This document shows, piece after piece, positions 33,050 through 44,179 of a stretch of 64,000 nt of DNA. The stretch is taken from the NCBI RefSeq assembly GCF_029962835.1, contig NC_080574.1, forward strand, positions 39,375,501 to 39,439,500, in the 5' to 3' direction. The number at the start of each line of letters is the position of its first letter. Position 1 is the first letter of the stretch. A program made the translations under genes and the position numbers. Under the pieces are notes generated by a model. The model did not search any database. It was not told where the DNA came from and was given only the letters and a program-made list of their open reading frames with translations. This DNA comes from Magnolia sinica. Lineage: Eukaryota > Streptophyta > Magnoliopsida > Magnoliales > Magnoliaceae.

Positions 33050-35912
33050 CAAAATGTGGGGCCTTTCTATGCAAGGGTCATTTGGTTGTTGCCTTCTTCC
33101 TTGGTTTTTTTTCACAAGAGGAGAGGGTGGTGTTTTTTGGATCCATTCCTTCTTTCTTCTTCATTCATTCATTCATCCTTCCTTGCTCCCTTTATAGTTG
33201 TTTTTTAAAAAAAAAATTTATTTTTAATATTAATGGTAGGGGTTTGTGAAAGGGAAGAGGGTGTGGAAGAATATTATAATGGATGATTTTTTATAATGGA
33301 AGGATACTGTAATAAATGAATTTTGTAATAGAAAAATATTGTAATGCATAATTTTTATAATGGAAGAATGATGTAATGAATGAATGTGATGAACGTTGGA
33401 ATGGATGATTTTTTGTAATAAAAGAATGTTAAGATGGAAGTATGTTGTAATTGATTAATATTATATGGTGAATCATCAATATTTACTATAAATCGCTGAT
33501 ATTTTCACTATGGATCACCGATATTCAGTGTAGATTGTTGATATTAATTGTGGACCGTTGATATTCATTATGGACTACTGATATTAAGAGTGGACCATTG
33601 ATATTTCCATAATGGATCATATATATTCATTATGGGCCATGGATATGAAGAAAATGACTATAACTTCCTTGTTACATGTTCGATTTAGGTGATCTTGTGT
33701 TCGTTGGAAAAGTAATTTGATGAAATTTTAAATAAATTTTGAATAATTTTATTTGGACATAATTTGATTGCCCAAAAGTGGGCATAAAGTTCATCAACAT
33801 CACTGTGAATCACTGATATTTACTATGGGGCCATTGATCTGACAAAAATAGCCATAACTCCCTTGTTACATGTTTGGTTTAGGTGATCTTATGCTTGATA
33901 GAAAGGTAATTTGATGCAATTTCAAATAGATTTGGAATCATATTATTTGAACACCATTTGAATGCCCAAAAGTAGGCCTCAGTGAATATCAGCGATCCAC
34001 AATAATCTTAATGAACTTTGGGCCCACTTTTGGGAAATCAAATGGTGCCTAAATGAGATAATTTCAAAACCATTTGAAAGTTTAATAAATTACCTTACAA
34101 ACGAGCATAAGATCACCTAAATCAGACATTTAGTGAGGGAGTCATGGTTGTTTTTGTTAGATTGATGACCCATAGTTAATATTAGCGATCCATAGTGATC
34201 TTTAGGGGTGTACATCGAGTCGAACTGAGTTGAGTCGGCCTCAACTTGACTCGGCTCGGCCACTAGTTAACCCAGCTTAAACTCGGCTCGGCTTGGTCCT
34301 TGAGCCTAATTGGCCAGCTCGGCTCAGTTCGGTTAGCAGCTTGGGCCAGTTCGAGCCGAGTTCACCTGTGCAGCATTTTCACAAACACATGGATTGCGCC
34401 TTCAAAATCTCACCATAAGTAAAACACACCTTCTAAGCAACATAAAAATCAAGAAAAAAAAGGGAATTTGTTTCACATACATACCTTCCTTTCCACTAGC
34501 CATACTTCATCAAGTCATTTCATCAAACACTTGGTGAGCAACATCCATATCAAAGAAACCGAGTCACCGAACTGGTTCGATCCGAGTTCGATTTGAGTTG
34601 GGTTCGATCTGAGTCGAGTCGAGCTGGGGCCAACTCGAACTCATTTTCGAGCTCAAAAAATCAGCTTGACTCGACTCGAACTCAGCTTCGAACCGAGTTG
34701 AATCGAGCTTTTTCGAGTCGAGCCGAGCAAGCTAACCGAGCTAGCTCGGTTCGTGTACACCCCTAGTGATCTTAATAAACTTCGGGCCCACTTTTGGACT
34801 ATAAAATGGTGTTCAATAATATTATTACAAAGCCAACCTTTCTAACGAGTATAAGATCACCCAAATCAGACATGTAACGAAAGATTTATAGTTATTTTTG
34901 TCAAATCAATGACCCATAATTAATATCAACGATCCACAATTATTTTGATGAACTTTGGACCCACTTTTAGACAATAAAATGATCTTTAAATGAGATTATC
35001 CCAAAGTCATCTGAAATTTCATCAAATTAAATTTCTAACGTGCATAAGATCACCTAAATCATACATGTAACAATGGATTTATGGCCATTTTCATCAAATC
35101 GATGGCTCACGGTGAATATTAGCAATCCACAGTAATCTTGATGAACTTTAGGCCCACTTTTGGGTAACCAAATGGTGTTCAAATAAGATGATTCCAAAGT
35201 CATTGATGGTTCATCAAATTATCATTCCAATGAGCACATGATCAGCTAAATCGGACATGTAACGAGGGAGTTATGGCAGTTTTTGTTAGATCAATGATCT
35301 ATAGTGAATATTTGTGATCTACAGTAGAAATATCAATGGTCCACTCTTGATATCAACAGTCCACAATAAATATTGATGATCTACATTGAACATTGACGAT
35401 CCGTATTAAAAAATATGGCGATTCGTAATAAAAATATGGGCGATCCATGGTGAATATAGGTGATCCACAGTAAATATCGATGATCCACTATACAATATTC
35501 ATCCATCGCATCATACTTCCATCTCAACATTCTCCCATTACAAAAATTCATCCATTATAACATTCACCTATTCCAACGTTTATCACATTCATCCATTACA
35601 ACATTCTTCCATTGCAAAATTCATTAATTACAACATTCTTTTATTATAAAATTCATCCATTACAACATCCTTTCATTATTAAAATTCATCAATTGCAATA
35701 TTTTTCCACACCCTCTTCCCTTTCATAAATTCTCACTATTCATACCAAAAAAAAAAAAAAAACCTAAAAAATAATTATAAAGGAAACCAAAGAAAGAAGC
35801 AAAAAGAATGAAGGAAGAAGAAGGGAATAAAAAAAACACCATTCTCTCCTCCAATAAAAAAAGGAATGAAGAAGGAAACGGTCAGATGACCATAATGCAA
35901 AAGGGCCCCATG
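33050..35912. mobile_element. Large fold-back (palindromic) element
   Basis: Left arm about 33050-33985 and right arm about 34015-35912 are inverted copies: 'aagggaagagggtgtgg' near 33251 is the complement of the sequence near 35715, and 'tggggcc...gcaagggtcat' near 33058 pairs with the sequence near 35905. Both arms contain runs of 'gatccacagtaaatat' and units of about 170-190 bp ('gggcccacttttggg', 'gcataagatcacctaaatc'), two in the left arm and four in the right. The extra units and the hAT MITE make the right arm longer. No coding capacity is seen. It could be a fold-back MULE or another non-autonomous DNA element; I could not identify its target duplication. Confidence 0.78.
34203..34765. 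mobile_element. Non-autonomous hAT element (MITE)
   Basis: 563 bp with ends TAGGGGTGTACA...TGTACACCCCTA and an exact 8-bp target duplication GTGATCTT at 34195-34202 and 34766-34773. TIR form and duplication length are those of the hAT superfamily. The interior is dominated by 'gagtcgagccgag'-like repeats and has no ORF. It lies inside the right arm of the fold-back element, so it is the younger insertion. Confidence 0.92.
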
Positions 35913-36414
35913 TTAACCCATCCACATCTTACGTGGGGCCCACTGGGTTGTCGTGAAGCAAATCCAACCCGTTTACATGTAAAGGGTTTTAATTTCATAT
36001 CATTGGTTCAAGTTCGAGGGTAAAACTTATCACATATGAACCACATAAGAGAAAGTAGTTAAAAATTAACACAACGTTAATGTAGTTATGAGCCACAAAG
36101 AACTTTAAACACAAAAAATAATAATTCTATTATGGGTTCACATCTATCCGATTAAAATAAATGGATCAGATTGACCAAATGGTGAAAAAAATTTCAATTT
36201 TGAATGGGCCTACACCATTTTAAAAGGACCTTTATGTTTTCAAGATGAGAGCCCGCCGTACCGTTAAAGGCACAACCGTGGCACATGGACATTTTCATCT
36301 ACCGAAAAATGAAAAAAGTGAATTCCAAACTACAAATCTTTATCTGGTCTGTAAAGGCTCTTACCATGACCACATCATAGTACAAGGCCATCCGTACCAA
36401 AAACCCTGATAACG
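35913..36414. other. Spacer between fold-back element and MULE 2
   Basis: No gene seen. Dispersed-repeat phrases only. Confidence 0.5.
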
Positions 36415-36423
36415 ACATCCTAC

Positions 36424-36550
36424 GAGAAAATGACCACTGTAGACAAAACCTTTTATCCAGTGGTTTTTATGAAGGAATACAAACTTATGTTACCAACTTA
36501 GACTAGCACGTGCGGACAACAAATTTGAGGACAAAACTACCCCTCCTTTT
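36424..36550 (+). repeat. Left TIR of MULE 2
   Basis: GAGAAAATGACCACTGTA at the tip, then 'ccttttatccagtgg', 'gaaggaatacaaactta', 'agactagcacgtgcggac' and 'ctacccctccttttcac'. It matches the complement of 44180-44306 at about 90 percent by eye. Confidence 0.93.
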
Positions 36551-37054
36551 CACTTTTCACTGTTGCGTCGTTTCCTCTCCCTCCCTTCCCTCACTCCATT
36601 TTCAAAAAAAAAAAAAGACGAAAACTCCACCACTACATCTGTTGCTTAGATCGCACCACGCTCTAGCTGGATCCCACCCTCTCTATTCATCAGCATTAGG
36701 GCATTTTTCTGAAAATGGTCCCTCCACAGAAGAAAGGACGTACTACAGGTATAATGTAGTACATTTAGCTAAACGTGTAAATTTTTTATGGGCCATTGAA
36801 CTACTAGATGAAGCTCACATCTTGGTTTTCGATTCATCCATGCAAAAATCATCTTATGAACATGATGGATTACTAGTAAAACATCATTATGGGGGCATAA
36901 CAAGGTTTCTACGGTGGAACCACTGTTTCCTGTGGTGTGATCCACTTGATATTTCGATATGCCACCATTTTGGGCTGAAACCCTTACTTTAGATGGAAAA
37001 ATGGATGAATGTGGTGGATAGTCCACGTACATTCAAGGCAGGCCCAACTCAGTT

Positions 37055-37239
37055 TTATTTATTTATTATTTTTTTTTTTACTATTAATTTTTTTTTTTTG
37101 GGTTAGCTTATTAGTACACACCCATGTCAGTACACACACTCCATGTTAGCCACCCCCACTGGGGATCGATACCAAGACCTCAAGTGTTGACACGAGGTAT
37201 CTCCACTCAGTCTGCCAATTGAGCTATGGATCTGGGTGT
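37055..37239 (-). mobile_element. tRNA-derived SINE
   Basis: Read on the minus strand: an A-box-like TAGCTCAATTGGCAGACTGA, a B-box-like GGTATCGATCC, a body, and an A/T-rich tail. It is flanked by a perfect 13-bp target duplication GCCCAACTCAGTT at 37042-37054 and 37240-37252. Internal Pol III promoter boxes, tail and duplication are those of a plant SINE. It is inserted in a dispersed repeat inside MULE 2. Confidence 0.9.
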
Positions 37240-37439
37240 GCCCAACTCAGTTAACTCAACACTATAAGTGCGTACTGAGCAAACTATAGATCCAAATTGC
37301 GAGAGGTATTGGTCCATTTGACCTACTTCTCGGTTCATGATTGGTGAAATTCCCCAAGCAATTTATAAATTTGACGGAGATATCATAAAAATATGATGGG
37401 GAACTTACATGGATTCATGTAATGTAACAGAAAATTTTA

Positions 37440-39180
37440 TAAACCGGCTCGGTTAATTTCATTAATTGCTCGGTCAAATTCACCGAAGAGAATTTTATGT
37501 AAATCTCGATCAATTTCATTAACTTCTCGGTCAAATTCACTAAAGAGCAAATTGTTAGGCTAGGTCAATTACACTTAAAGTTCATTCCAATTCATGTTAG
37601 CCTCACCTAATTTCAAGCTTGCCTCGCTCAAATTCATGTTTCCCTTTCTGAATTTCTCGGTTGTCTCGTTGAATTTTTACGTTTTCTTGCTTAATTCCTA
37701 GGTTCCATCGCTTAATTTCTAGCTTCCCTCGCTCAATTCCTAGGTTGCCTCGCTCAATTGATAGGTTGCCTTGCTCAATTCCTAGGTTCCCTCGGTCGAT
37801 TCCTAGGTTCCCTGGTTCAAATCCTAGGTTGCCTCGCTCAATTTCTAGGTTCCCTCGCTCAATTTGTAGCTTCCCTCACTCAAATCCTATGTTGCCTCAC
37901 TGAATTTCTAGGTTCCCTCACTGAATTTGTAGGTTCCCTCGCTCAAATCCTAGGTTGCCTCGCTGAATTTCTAGGTTCCCTCAATTCCTAGGTTACCTCG
38001 CTGAATTCCTACATTGTCTCGCTCAATTTCTAGCTTTCCTCGCTCAATTTCTAGCTTCCCTCGCTCAATTTCTAGGTTACCTCGCTCAAATCCTAAGTTG
38101 CCTCGATCAATTTCTAGCTTTCCTCGCTCAATTTCTACCTTCCCTCGCTTAATTCCTTAGTTACTTCGCTGAATTCCTACGTTACCTCGCTCAATTCCTA
38201 GGTTGCCTCGCTTAATTTCCAGTTTCCTTTACTCAATTTCTAGCTTTCCTCGCTCAAATCCTTAGTTGTCTCACTCAATTTCTCGCTCAATTTCTACCTT
38301 CCCTCGCTCAATTCCTAGGTTACCTCGCTTATTTTCTAGCTTTCCTTGCTCAATTTCTAAGTTCCCTCGCTCAATTCCTAGGTTACTTCGTTGAATTCCT
38401 AGGTTGCCTCGCTCAATTCCTAGCTTTCCTGCTCAATTCCTACCTTCCCTCGCTCAATTCCTAAGTTACCTCGCTGAATTCCTACGTTTCTAGCTTTCCT
38501 CGCTAATTTCTAGGTTCCATCGCTCAATTCCTAGGTTACCTCGCTGAATTCCTAAGTTGCCTCGCTTAATTTTTAGTTTCCTTTGTTCAATTTCTAGCTT
38601 CCCTCACTCAATTTCTACCTTCCCTCACTCAATTCTTAGGTTACCTCGCTAAATTCTTACGTTGCTTCGCTCAATTCCTACGTTGCCTTGCTCAATTTCT
38701 AGCTTCCCTCGCTCAATTTCTACCTTCCCTCGCTCAATTCCTAGGTTACCTCGCTGAATTCCTACATTGCCTTGCTCAATTCCTACGTTGCCTCGCTTAA
38801 TTTCTAGGTTCCCTCGCTTAATTTGTAGCTTCCCTTGCTCAATTCCTAGGTTGCCTCACTCAATTGATAGGTTACCTTGCTCAAATTCTAGGTTCCCTCG
38901 CTCAGTTTCTTGCTTTCCTCGCTCAATTCCTAGGTTGCCTCACTAAATTTTTAGATTCCCTCGCTCATTATCTCGGTTCCGTTGCTAAATTTCTTGGTTG
39001 CCTCGCTTAATTTCTAGGTTTTCCGCTCATTTTCACCTTGCCTCGCTCAATTTTTTTAGGTTGCCTCGCTCAGTTTCATCTTGCCTCGCTGAATTTAATG
39101 TTTGCCTTGCTGAATTTCATGTTTCCCTCACTCATTTTCTAATTTGTCTCGCTCAATTTTTAGTTTGCTTCGCTTGATTT
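37440..39180 (+). repeat. 21-bp minisatellite array, left side of MULE 2
   Basis: About 1.7 kb. The main unit is 'ttgcctcgctcaatt' plus 'cctagg' or 'tctagg', strictly 21 bp over long runs. The first 120 bp (37440-37560) instead carry the CTCGGTCAAATTCAC form, close to the arrays at 55810-61087, so the two forms meet here. Because 21 is divisible by three, frames stay open as heptapeptide repeats (for example 37758-37991); I do not call these genes. It ends about 80 bp before the DUF1985 exon. Confidence 0.93.
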
Positions 39181-39261
39181 CAATTATGTTTACTTTTTTG
39201 CGTTATGATTCTTTAAGTAGTGAAATTTGCTTTAAATATATTTTTCATTACATGTTTGTAG

Positions 39262-41250
39262 GTGACGATTCTTGTTCTCAATTCCCAAACCCATCCTCTA
39301 AGTGTTCATTGAGATGGTGGTTCGACACGGTGAATGGTGGATTAGAGAAGCATGATACTTGGCTAAGTCTATTCAAGCAATCCTCATTTTTCTTCTTGTT
39401 ACACCTCTCATCCTTTCGATTTATAGGGGCTCTATTTCACCTTCTTCTTGTAAGATATAAAGGTGATCTTATATTTGAGATACAGGGGACACGGTTGCAA
39501 TTCACGGAGATGGACTTTGCCCTCATAATAGGGCTTAAGACTGGGGAGCTTACAATACCAAAAAAGCGTCTCATCAGTAGTACATTAATGGATAAATACT
39601 TCAGAGAATATCCAATTTTTAAGGAGCATTTATTAGATGTGTTTAATAAATTAGTTAACACCAATAAGCACGAGGATGTAGTGAAGGTTGCTCTACTTAT
39701 GTGTGTAAAGTGTTTTGTTAAGGGAACCGAATCGAAAACTATGTGTAACATGGATTATATGTACCTAGTAGACTCCATAGAGGATTTCTATAGCTATCCT
39801 TCGGGTAGTTTAGCCTACAATACAATGTCGGAAGGGGTCGCAGCTGCTGTGATGGCATCAGGTGCAGTTCGCTACAATGTATAAGGTTGTGTCTTTCCTT
39901 TACAGGTAAGAACTCTTTCTTTATTCTACATGATTATATTCAATTGTAGTTTTTTATCCTCATGCAATTTCTTTAAAACAGATATGGGCTGTAGAGAGAT
40001 TACCGGCCCTATGACAGTGTGTTATTTCATTTGTTCCCTCACAAATTCCACGCTTCATTCAATATCGAGGCTGGAATGGTTGGAGATATAACAAAATATA
40101 TGCAATTTTTGAGAGTGAAGCTGTAAGTATATATATTTCTCCGTCATTCACTTTGCTTGATTTGACACTTACACTCCGTATATTAACATCAGTCTGGGTT
40201 CTTTTGCAGACTATCTTAATAAAGAACTTGGAACCCACCCTACGAGAATGGGAAACGGACACCGTTCGCTTGCTCTGTGATAGTTTTTAGGTGAGATATC
40301 ATGAGTGTTTAATTAAAACGAAATGTTGTTTAATTCACCGTTAAAAGGTTTCTGACTCTTATATGTGCATTGATACATTTTGTAGGTCATCGAAAGCCAG
40401 GAATTGAGCGATGAGGGTAACGAGAATGATGACGAGGGTGAGGAGAGATCAGCAGAAAGTGATGAAAAAGGTGTACATGGAGAGGGATCGGGGGGAAATA
40501 TCGTGAAACCAACTCTTTTGATGGATGAATTTAGGGTTGGGATAGATGGGTTGAAGAAGGAGAGAGAGGAGTTAAAGAAGGAGAGGGATGAGTTGAGGAA
40601 AGAGAAGGAAGAGTTGAGAAAGAGAGAACAGAGGCTCGATGAGAGGGAGGCATTGTTGAAAGAGAAAGAATTGTTGAAGATGGAGAGAGCAGAATTGAAC
40701 GAGAGAGCGCAGTTGAAGAAAGAGAAGGAATTGTTTTTCATTATGAATGAGGAGTTGAATAGGCGGATGTGTGAGTTGTTGAGAGAAACTGAAAACTTAG
40801 CGAAAGAGAGGGAGGCCTTGAAGAAGGAGCAGGAATATTTCTATATACAGAGGGGACAGTTTATGAGACATGAGGATGAGGAGTTAAAGAAGAAAGTGGA
40901 GATTGAGGATATAGAAGAAAAAGAACAGGGAAATGTGGAGTTGGAGGTGTAATCGTATGGTATGGCGGAGCGTAATCCATTGGATGAAGCACCCGTTTCT
41001 CCTCTATTTATGTAAGGAGAACTAAAAGGGTACTGAAGCCATCCTATTATATGGTTTCTCTATTCTTGTCCCTGTCTTCGATCGATACAACCCCGAATGT
41101 GGTGAGGCAGCCTGAGAAAGTCGTAAACTTTCCTACATCTCTGATACCATTTCATCTACAGATGGATCCATTCAAGATGTTATCGACGGATGAACTCAAA
41201 GAGTTAGAAAACTACCATGAAGCAAATAAGGAGACGGGAGAGGCTTCATG
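39262..41250 (+). pseudogene. DUF1985 / coiled-coil gene of MULE 2, protease part missing
   Basis: Exon 1 begins after 'tttgtag' near 39262 and encodes the DUF1985 domain (LRWWFDTVNGGLEKHD, FRFIGALFHLLLVRYKGD, FTEMDFALIIGLK, MDYMYLVDSIEDFYSYP). It has a stop at 39882-39884 before the exon end. A second exon near 39982 matches exon 2 of the MULE 1 gene but with an extra base near 40050. The exon from about 40386 is acidic and then a strong coiled coil (EELKKERDELRKEKEELRK) to 40952. A remnant of the conserved DTTPN.VRQPE.V...MDPFKML block runs to 41250, where the 21-bp array begins. The Ulp1 domain present in the MULE 1 copy is gone, and there is only one coiled-coil block. Confidence 0.85.
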
Positions 41251-41860
41251 GTTCAATTCCTAGGTTCCTTCGCTCAATTTATATATTGGCTCGTTGAATT
41301 TCTAGCTTCGCTCGCTCAATTCCTAGGTTGCCTTGCTAAATTCCTAGGTTCCCTTGCTCAATTTTTAGGTTGCCTTGCTCAATTCCTAGCTTCCCTCTCT
41401 TAATTCGTAGGTTTCCTCGCTCAATCCCTAGGTTCCCTCGCTCAATTTCTAGCTTTCCTCGCTCAATTTGTTGGTTGCCTCGCTCAATTGATTGGTTGCC
41501 TCACTGAATTTCTATGTTGCCTCGCTCAATTGCTAGGTTGCCTCACCCAATTCGTAGGTTCCTTCGCTCAATTTATATATTGCCTCGCTGAATTTCTAGC
41601 TTCGCTCGCTCAATTCCTAGCTTCCCTCGCTCAATTCCTAGGTTCTCTCGCTCAACTTTTAGGTTGCCTCACTCAATTCCTAGCTTCCCTCGCTCAATTT
41701 GTAGGTTGCCTCGCTCAATCCCTAGGTTCCCTTGCTCAATTCCTAGGTTCCCTCGCTCAATCCCTAGGTTCCCTCGTTCAATTTATAGCTTCCCTCGCTC
41801 AATTCCTAGGTTGCCTCATTCAATTCGTGATTTGCCTCTCTCATTTCCTATGAGTGTGTG
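41250..41860 (+). repeat. 21-bp minisatellite array, right of the MULE 2 DUF1985 gene
   Basis: Same unit as 37440-39180 and in the same orientation, not inverted as in MULE 1. It begins directly where the DUF1985 gene is cut off. Some units are long identical runs ('ttccctcgctcaattcctag'). Confidence 0.93.
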
Positions 41861-42135
41861 GTCCCGATTTTAGATAAGATTTTAGATGCACCTTTGGCTG
41901 GGGTATGACACTTTTGGACTGTTCTAAGCTTTATGATAAAGTCAATAAGCCACATGGCATATTCCAATGCGTAGCATGCTTGGAATACAGTTATTTCAGT
42001 AATTTTTAAAGGCTACTGCAAACTAATCGAATGGGTTAAGTTATTGTGCGAGAGAACCTATGAACGGTGACCATTAATTGTAAATCGGACTCTTGCGATA
42101 AATCCCCACATCTGTTTGACATTAAACATTAGACA

Positions 42136-42350
42136 GTCCCTGAGAAACGACTACCACATCCAAGGAAGGTAGCAGGCGCGTAAATTACCCAATCTTGACA
42201 TGGGGAGGTAGTGACAATAGATAACAATACCGGGCTCTTCGAGTCTGTTAATTGGAATGAGTACAATCTAAATCCCTTAACGAGGATCCATTGAAGGGCA
42301 AGTCTGGTGCCAGCAGCCGTGGTAATTCCAGCTCCAATAGCATATATTTC
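42136..42350 (+). pseudogene. 18S rRNA gene fragment inside MULE 2
   Basis: About 215 bp of nuclear small-subunit rRNA, from 'cctgagaaacg' through 'gggaggtagtgacaata', 'gaatgagtacaatctaaatc', 'cgaggatccattg' and 'gtgccagcagccg' (the 530-loop region) to 'ctccaatagc'. Against the plant consensus as I remember it, the differences are mostly C-to-T or G-to-A at CG or CHG-like sites. This suggests methylation-driven decay rather than a functional gene. It is far too short to be an rRNA gene. A 21-bp repeat begins at its right edge. Confidence 0.93.
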
Positions 42351-42475
42351 CATGCATTTCACGGTCATTTTCGGTGATTCCGTGTTGATTCACGGTCATT
42401 TCCACGTATTTCACGGTCATTTCGCTTCACTTCACGGTCATTTCCATGCATTTCATGGTCATTCCCGGCGATTTT
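42350..42475 (+). repeat. Short 21-bp repeat (CACGGTCATTTC type)
   Basis: About five to six units such as 'cacgtatttcacggtcattt', most with a 21-bp period. The core resembles the CTCGGTCAATTTCATG monomer of the other arrays. It starts immediately after the 18S fragment. Confidence 0.8.
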
Positions 42476-42509
42476 TTGAGCCTGATCACTGGCCCGCAAC
42501 GTACCTTGG

Positions 42510-42780
42510 CTTATCTATTACTAGAATCCTTAGCCCTAGGTGCGGATTACCTTGTGAGCCTTGTGAGCCTCCCCTTGTAACCTTATTGACCAACAATGAC
42601 CCATATAGGGTTAGTATGGGAGTACAAGTGCCACTAGGGCCATTTACATCAAAATTGGAGTTATATATAACCTCATTTCCTCACACCTCTCTACCTTGCA
42701 CGAATTTTCTATTTTTTCCTAGGGCATTTCAAAAGGGGAAATAAGGAGAAGAGAAGAGGAAGCTTGGAGAAGTGGGATCC
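42510..42780 (+). mobile_element. LTR fragment (same broad family as the 20547 LTR)
   Basis: Fossil fragment resembling the promoter part of the 5' LTR: 'ccactagggccatttacatc', a TATA-rich 'gttatatataacctc', then 'gcacgaatttt' and a purine-rich stretch. Ends are not defined. Confidence 0.55.
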
Positions 42781-42929
42781 AACCAAGGAACATTTATTTT
42801 TTTAATTTTTTTTTTACATGGAGAATTTTTAATTTTTTATATGCTTATATATACATATTTATATAAATATGTGTTAGAGAAAAATGTAGGTAGAATAAAA
42901 TTCTCCATGTAAAAAAAAAGTACACAAGA

Positions 42930-43092
42930 TATGGCTATAGCTACGGTTATAATCCGTAGCCATAGGCCTTTTGTTTGAATCGGCAATGAATTGCGGATTC
43001 CGCGATCCATTCCCAAATCCTACAGCGAGCTGCGGTGGAATCGCAGAATCTGCGATTCAAGGCCTATGGCCATGGATTATAACCGTAGCTAT
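42930..43092. repeat. Inverted repeat (hairpin) with 'ggctatagctacgg' arms
   Basis: The left arm 'tggctatagctacggttata' near 42933-42972 is the complement of the sequence at 43050-43090. The interior also contains smaller palindromes ('gaatcgcagaatctgcgattc'). A wider pair, 'acatggagaatttt' near 42818 and 'aaaattctccatgt' near 42899, lies to the left. The style resembles inner repeats of CACTA elements or a small MITE. Confidence 0.7.
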
Positions 43093-43129
43093 AGCCGTAT
43101 ACCAGCTATGCAGTTTGGTTTTTTTTTTT

Positions 43130-44100
43130 TTTTTAAATTCCGTAGAATTTTCGTTACTTTTGTGGGTCCCATCAAGAGGTCTGTGTTATATCCAAACCGT
43201 CCATCTATTTGGCAAGCTCATATTAAGGCTTGAGACGAAAAATAAGACAGATCTAACATCAAGTGGACTACAATGTAAAAGCCAGTGGGGAATTGAACGT
43301 CTACCATTGAAACCCTTTTAGGGGTTACATGAGTTTTGGATCATTGTGAAATTTGTTTTTCCTCTTCATCCAGGCCTTTGTGACCTTATGAATAGATTGG
43401 ATGGAAAATAAATGTTATGGTGGGCCCTACAAAATTTTTAATGGTGAAAATCAATTTCCCCGCTGCTCTTTGTTAGGAGTGGATTGCAGATCGAGCAACT
43501 CTTAACATACTGAGTAAACTGTGTGGGTCTACTGTTATTTAGTTATTTTATCCACTCCGTCAATCCATGTTAACAGATAATTTTATGACTAGATCCCAAA
43601 ACGAAGCAAATTGATATCTCAAGTGGACCACACTACAGAAATTTGATTGAACCTCTACCATTGAACATTTTTTGAGGCAAAGAAGTTTTGGATCAAGTGT
43701 GGTTTCTCTTCATTCATGTCTTTGTGATCTTATGAACAGGCCGGATGATAAATAAAAATTAATTTGGACCCAAGGAAGTTTTCAATCGTGAAATCATTAT
43801 TCCACACTGCTTTCGTGTAATGGTCCACTTGAGCTTTGGATTCACTTTAGTTTTGGTATCAACCCTAATTATCAGTAAAAATGGATGGACGGTGTGGATA
43901 AACTACATACATTAACAGTGGGCCCAACTGAGTTTACTCAGTATGATAAAAGCGTACTGAGTAAATCAATTTCCCCGCTGCTCTTTGTGGTGTGGTCCAG
44001 TTGATCTTTGGATATGATTTTTTTTTTTTTTTTTGATAATGCTGCGAAATGATCTCGAAATATGTATGAACGTTGTGGATATAATAAATACATAGCTGTG
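43130..44100. repeat. Two to three copies of a common dispersed repeat
   Basis: Blocks at about 43150-43480, 43540-43830 and 43830-44100 share the phrases 'aagtggaccacact', 'accattgaa', 'agttttggatca', 'gtgaccttatgaa' and 'gatggaaaataaa'. The same family recurs near 36740-37020, 55405-55800, 56313-56700, 60480-60710 and 62500-62950. Non-coding; probably an old MITE family. Confidence 0.65.
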
Positions 44101-44179
44101 GGGCCATGTAACGTTGATCTCTTTTAAGCCGTTCGTACAACTCTCAGTTGGAGGAGCGTCAGCGCTCGTCTCCGCAGTG

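Noticed and set aside
36510-36992. 160-residue frame starting in the MULE 2 left TIR
   Set aside because: It runs through the TIR, a poly(A) stretch and a dispersed repeat; no protein similarity seen.
37758-37991. Open frame with heptapeptide repeats (LGCLAQF-like) in the 21-bp array
   Set aside because: A 21-bp unit without stops keeps a frame open by arithmetic. The same happens in arrays at 17186-17632, 41488-41853, 55920-56306 and 60916-61146 on either strand. No start context or domain.
42136-42350. Functional rRNA gene
   Set aside because: Only about 215 bp of 18S with several changes and no flanking rDNA; inside a transposon.
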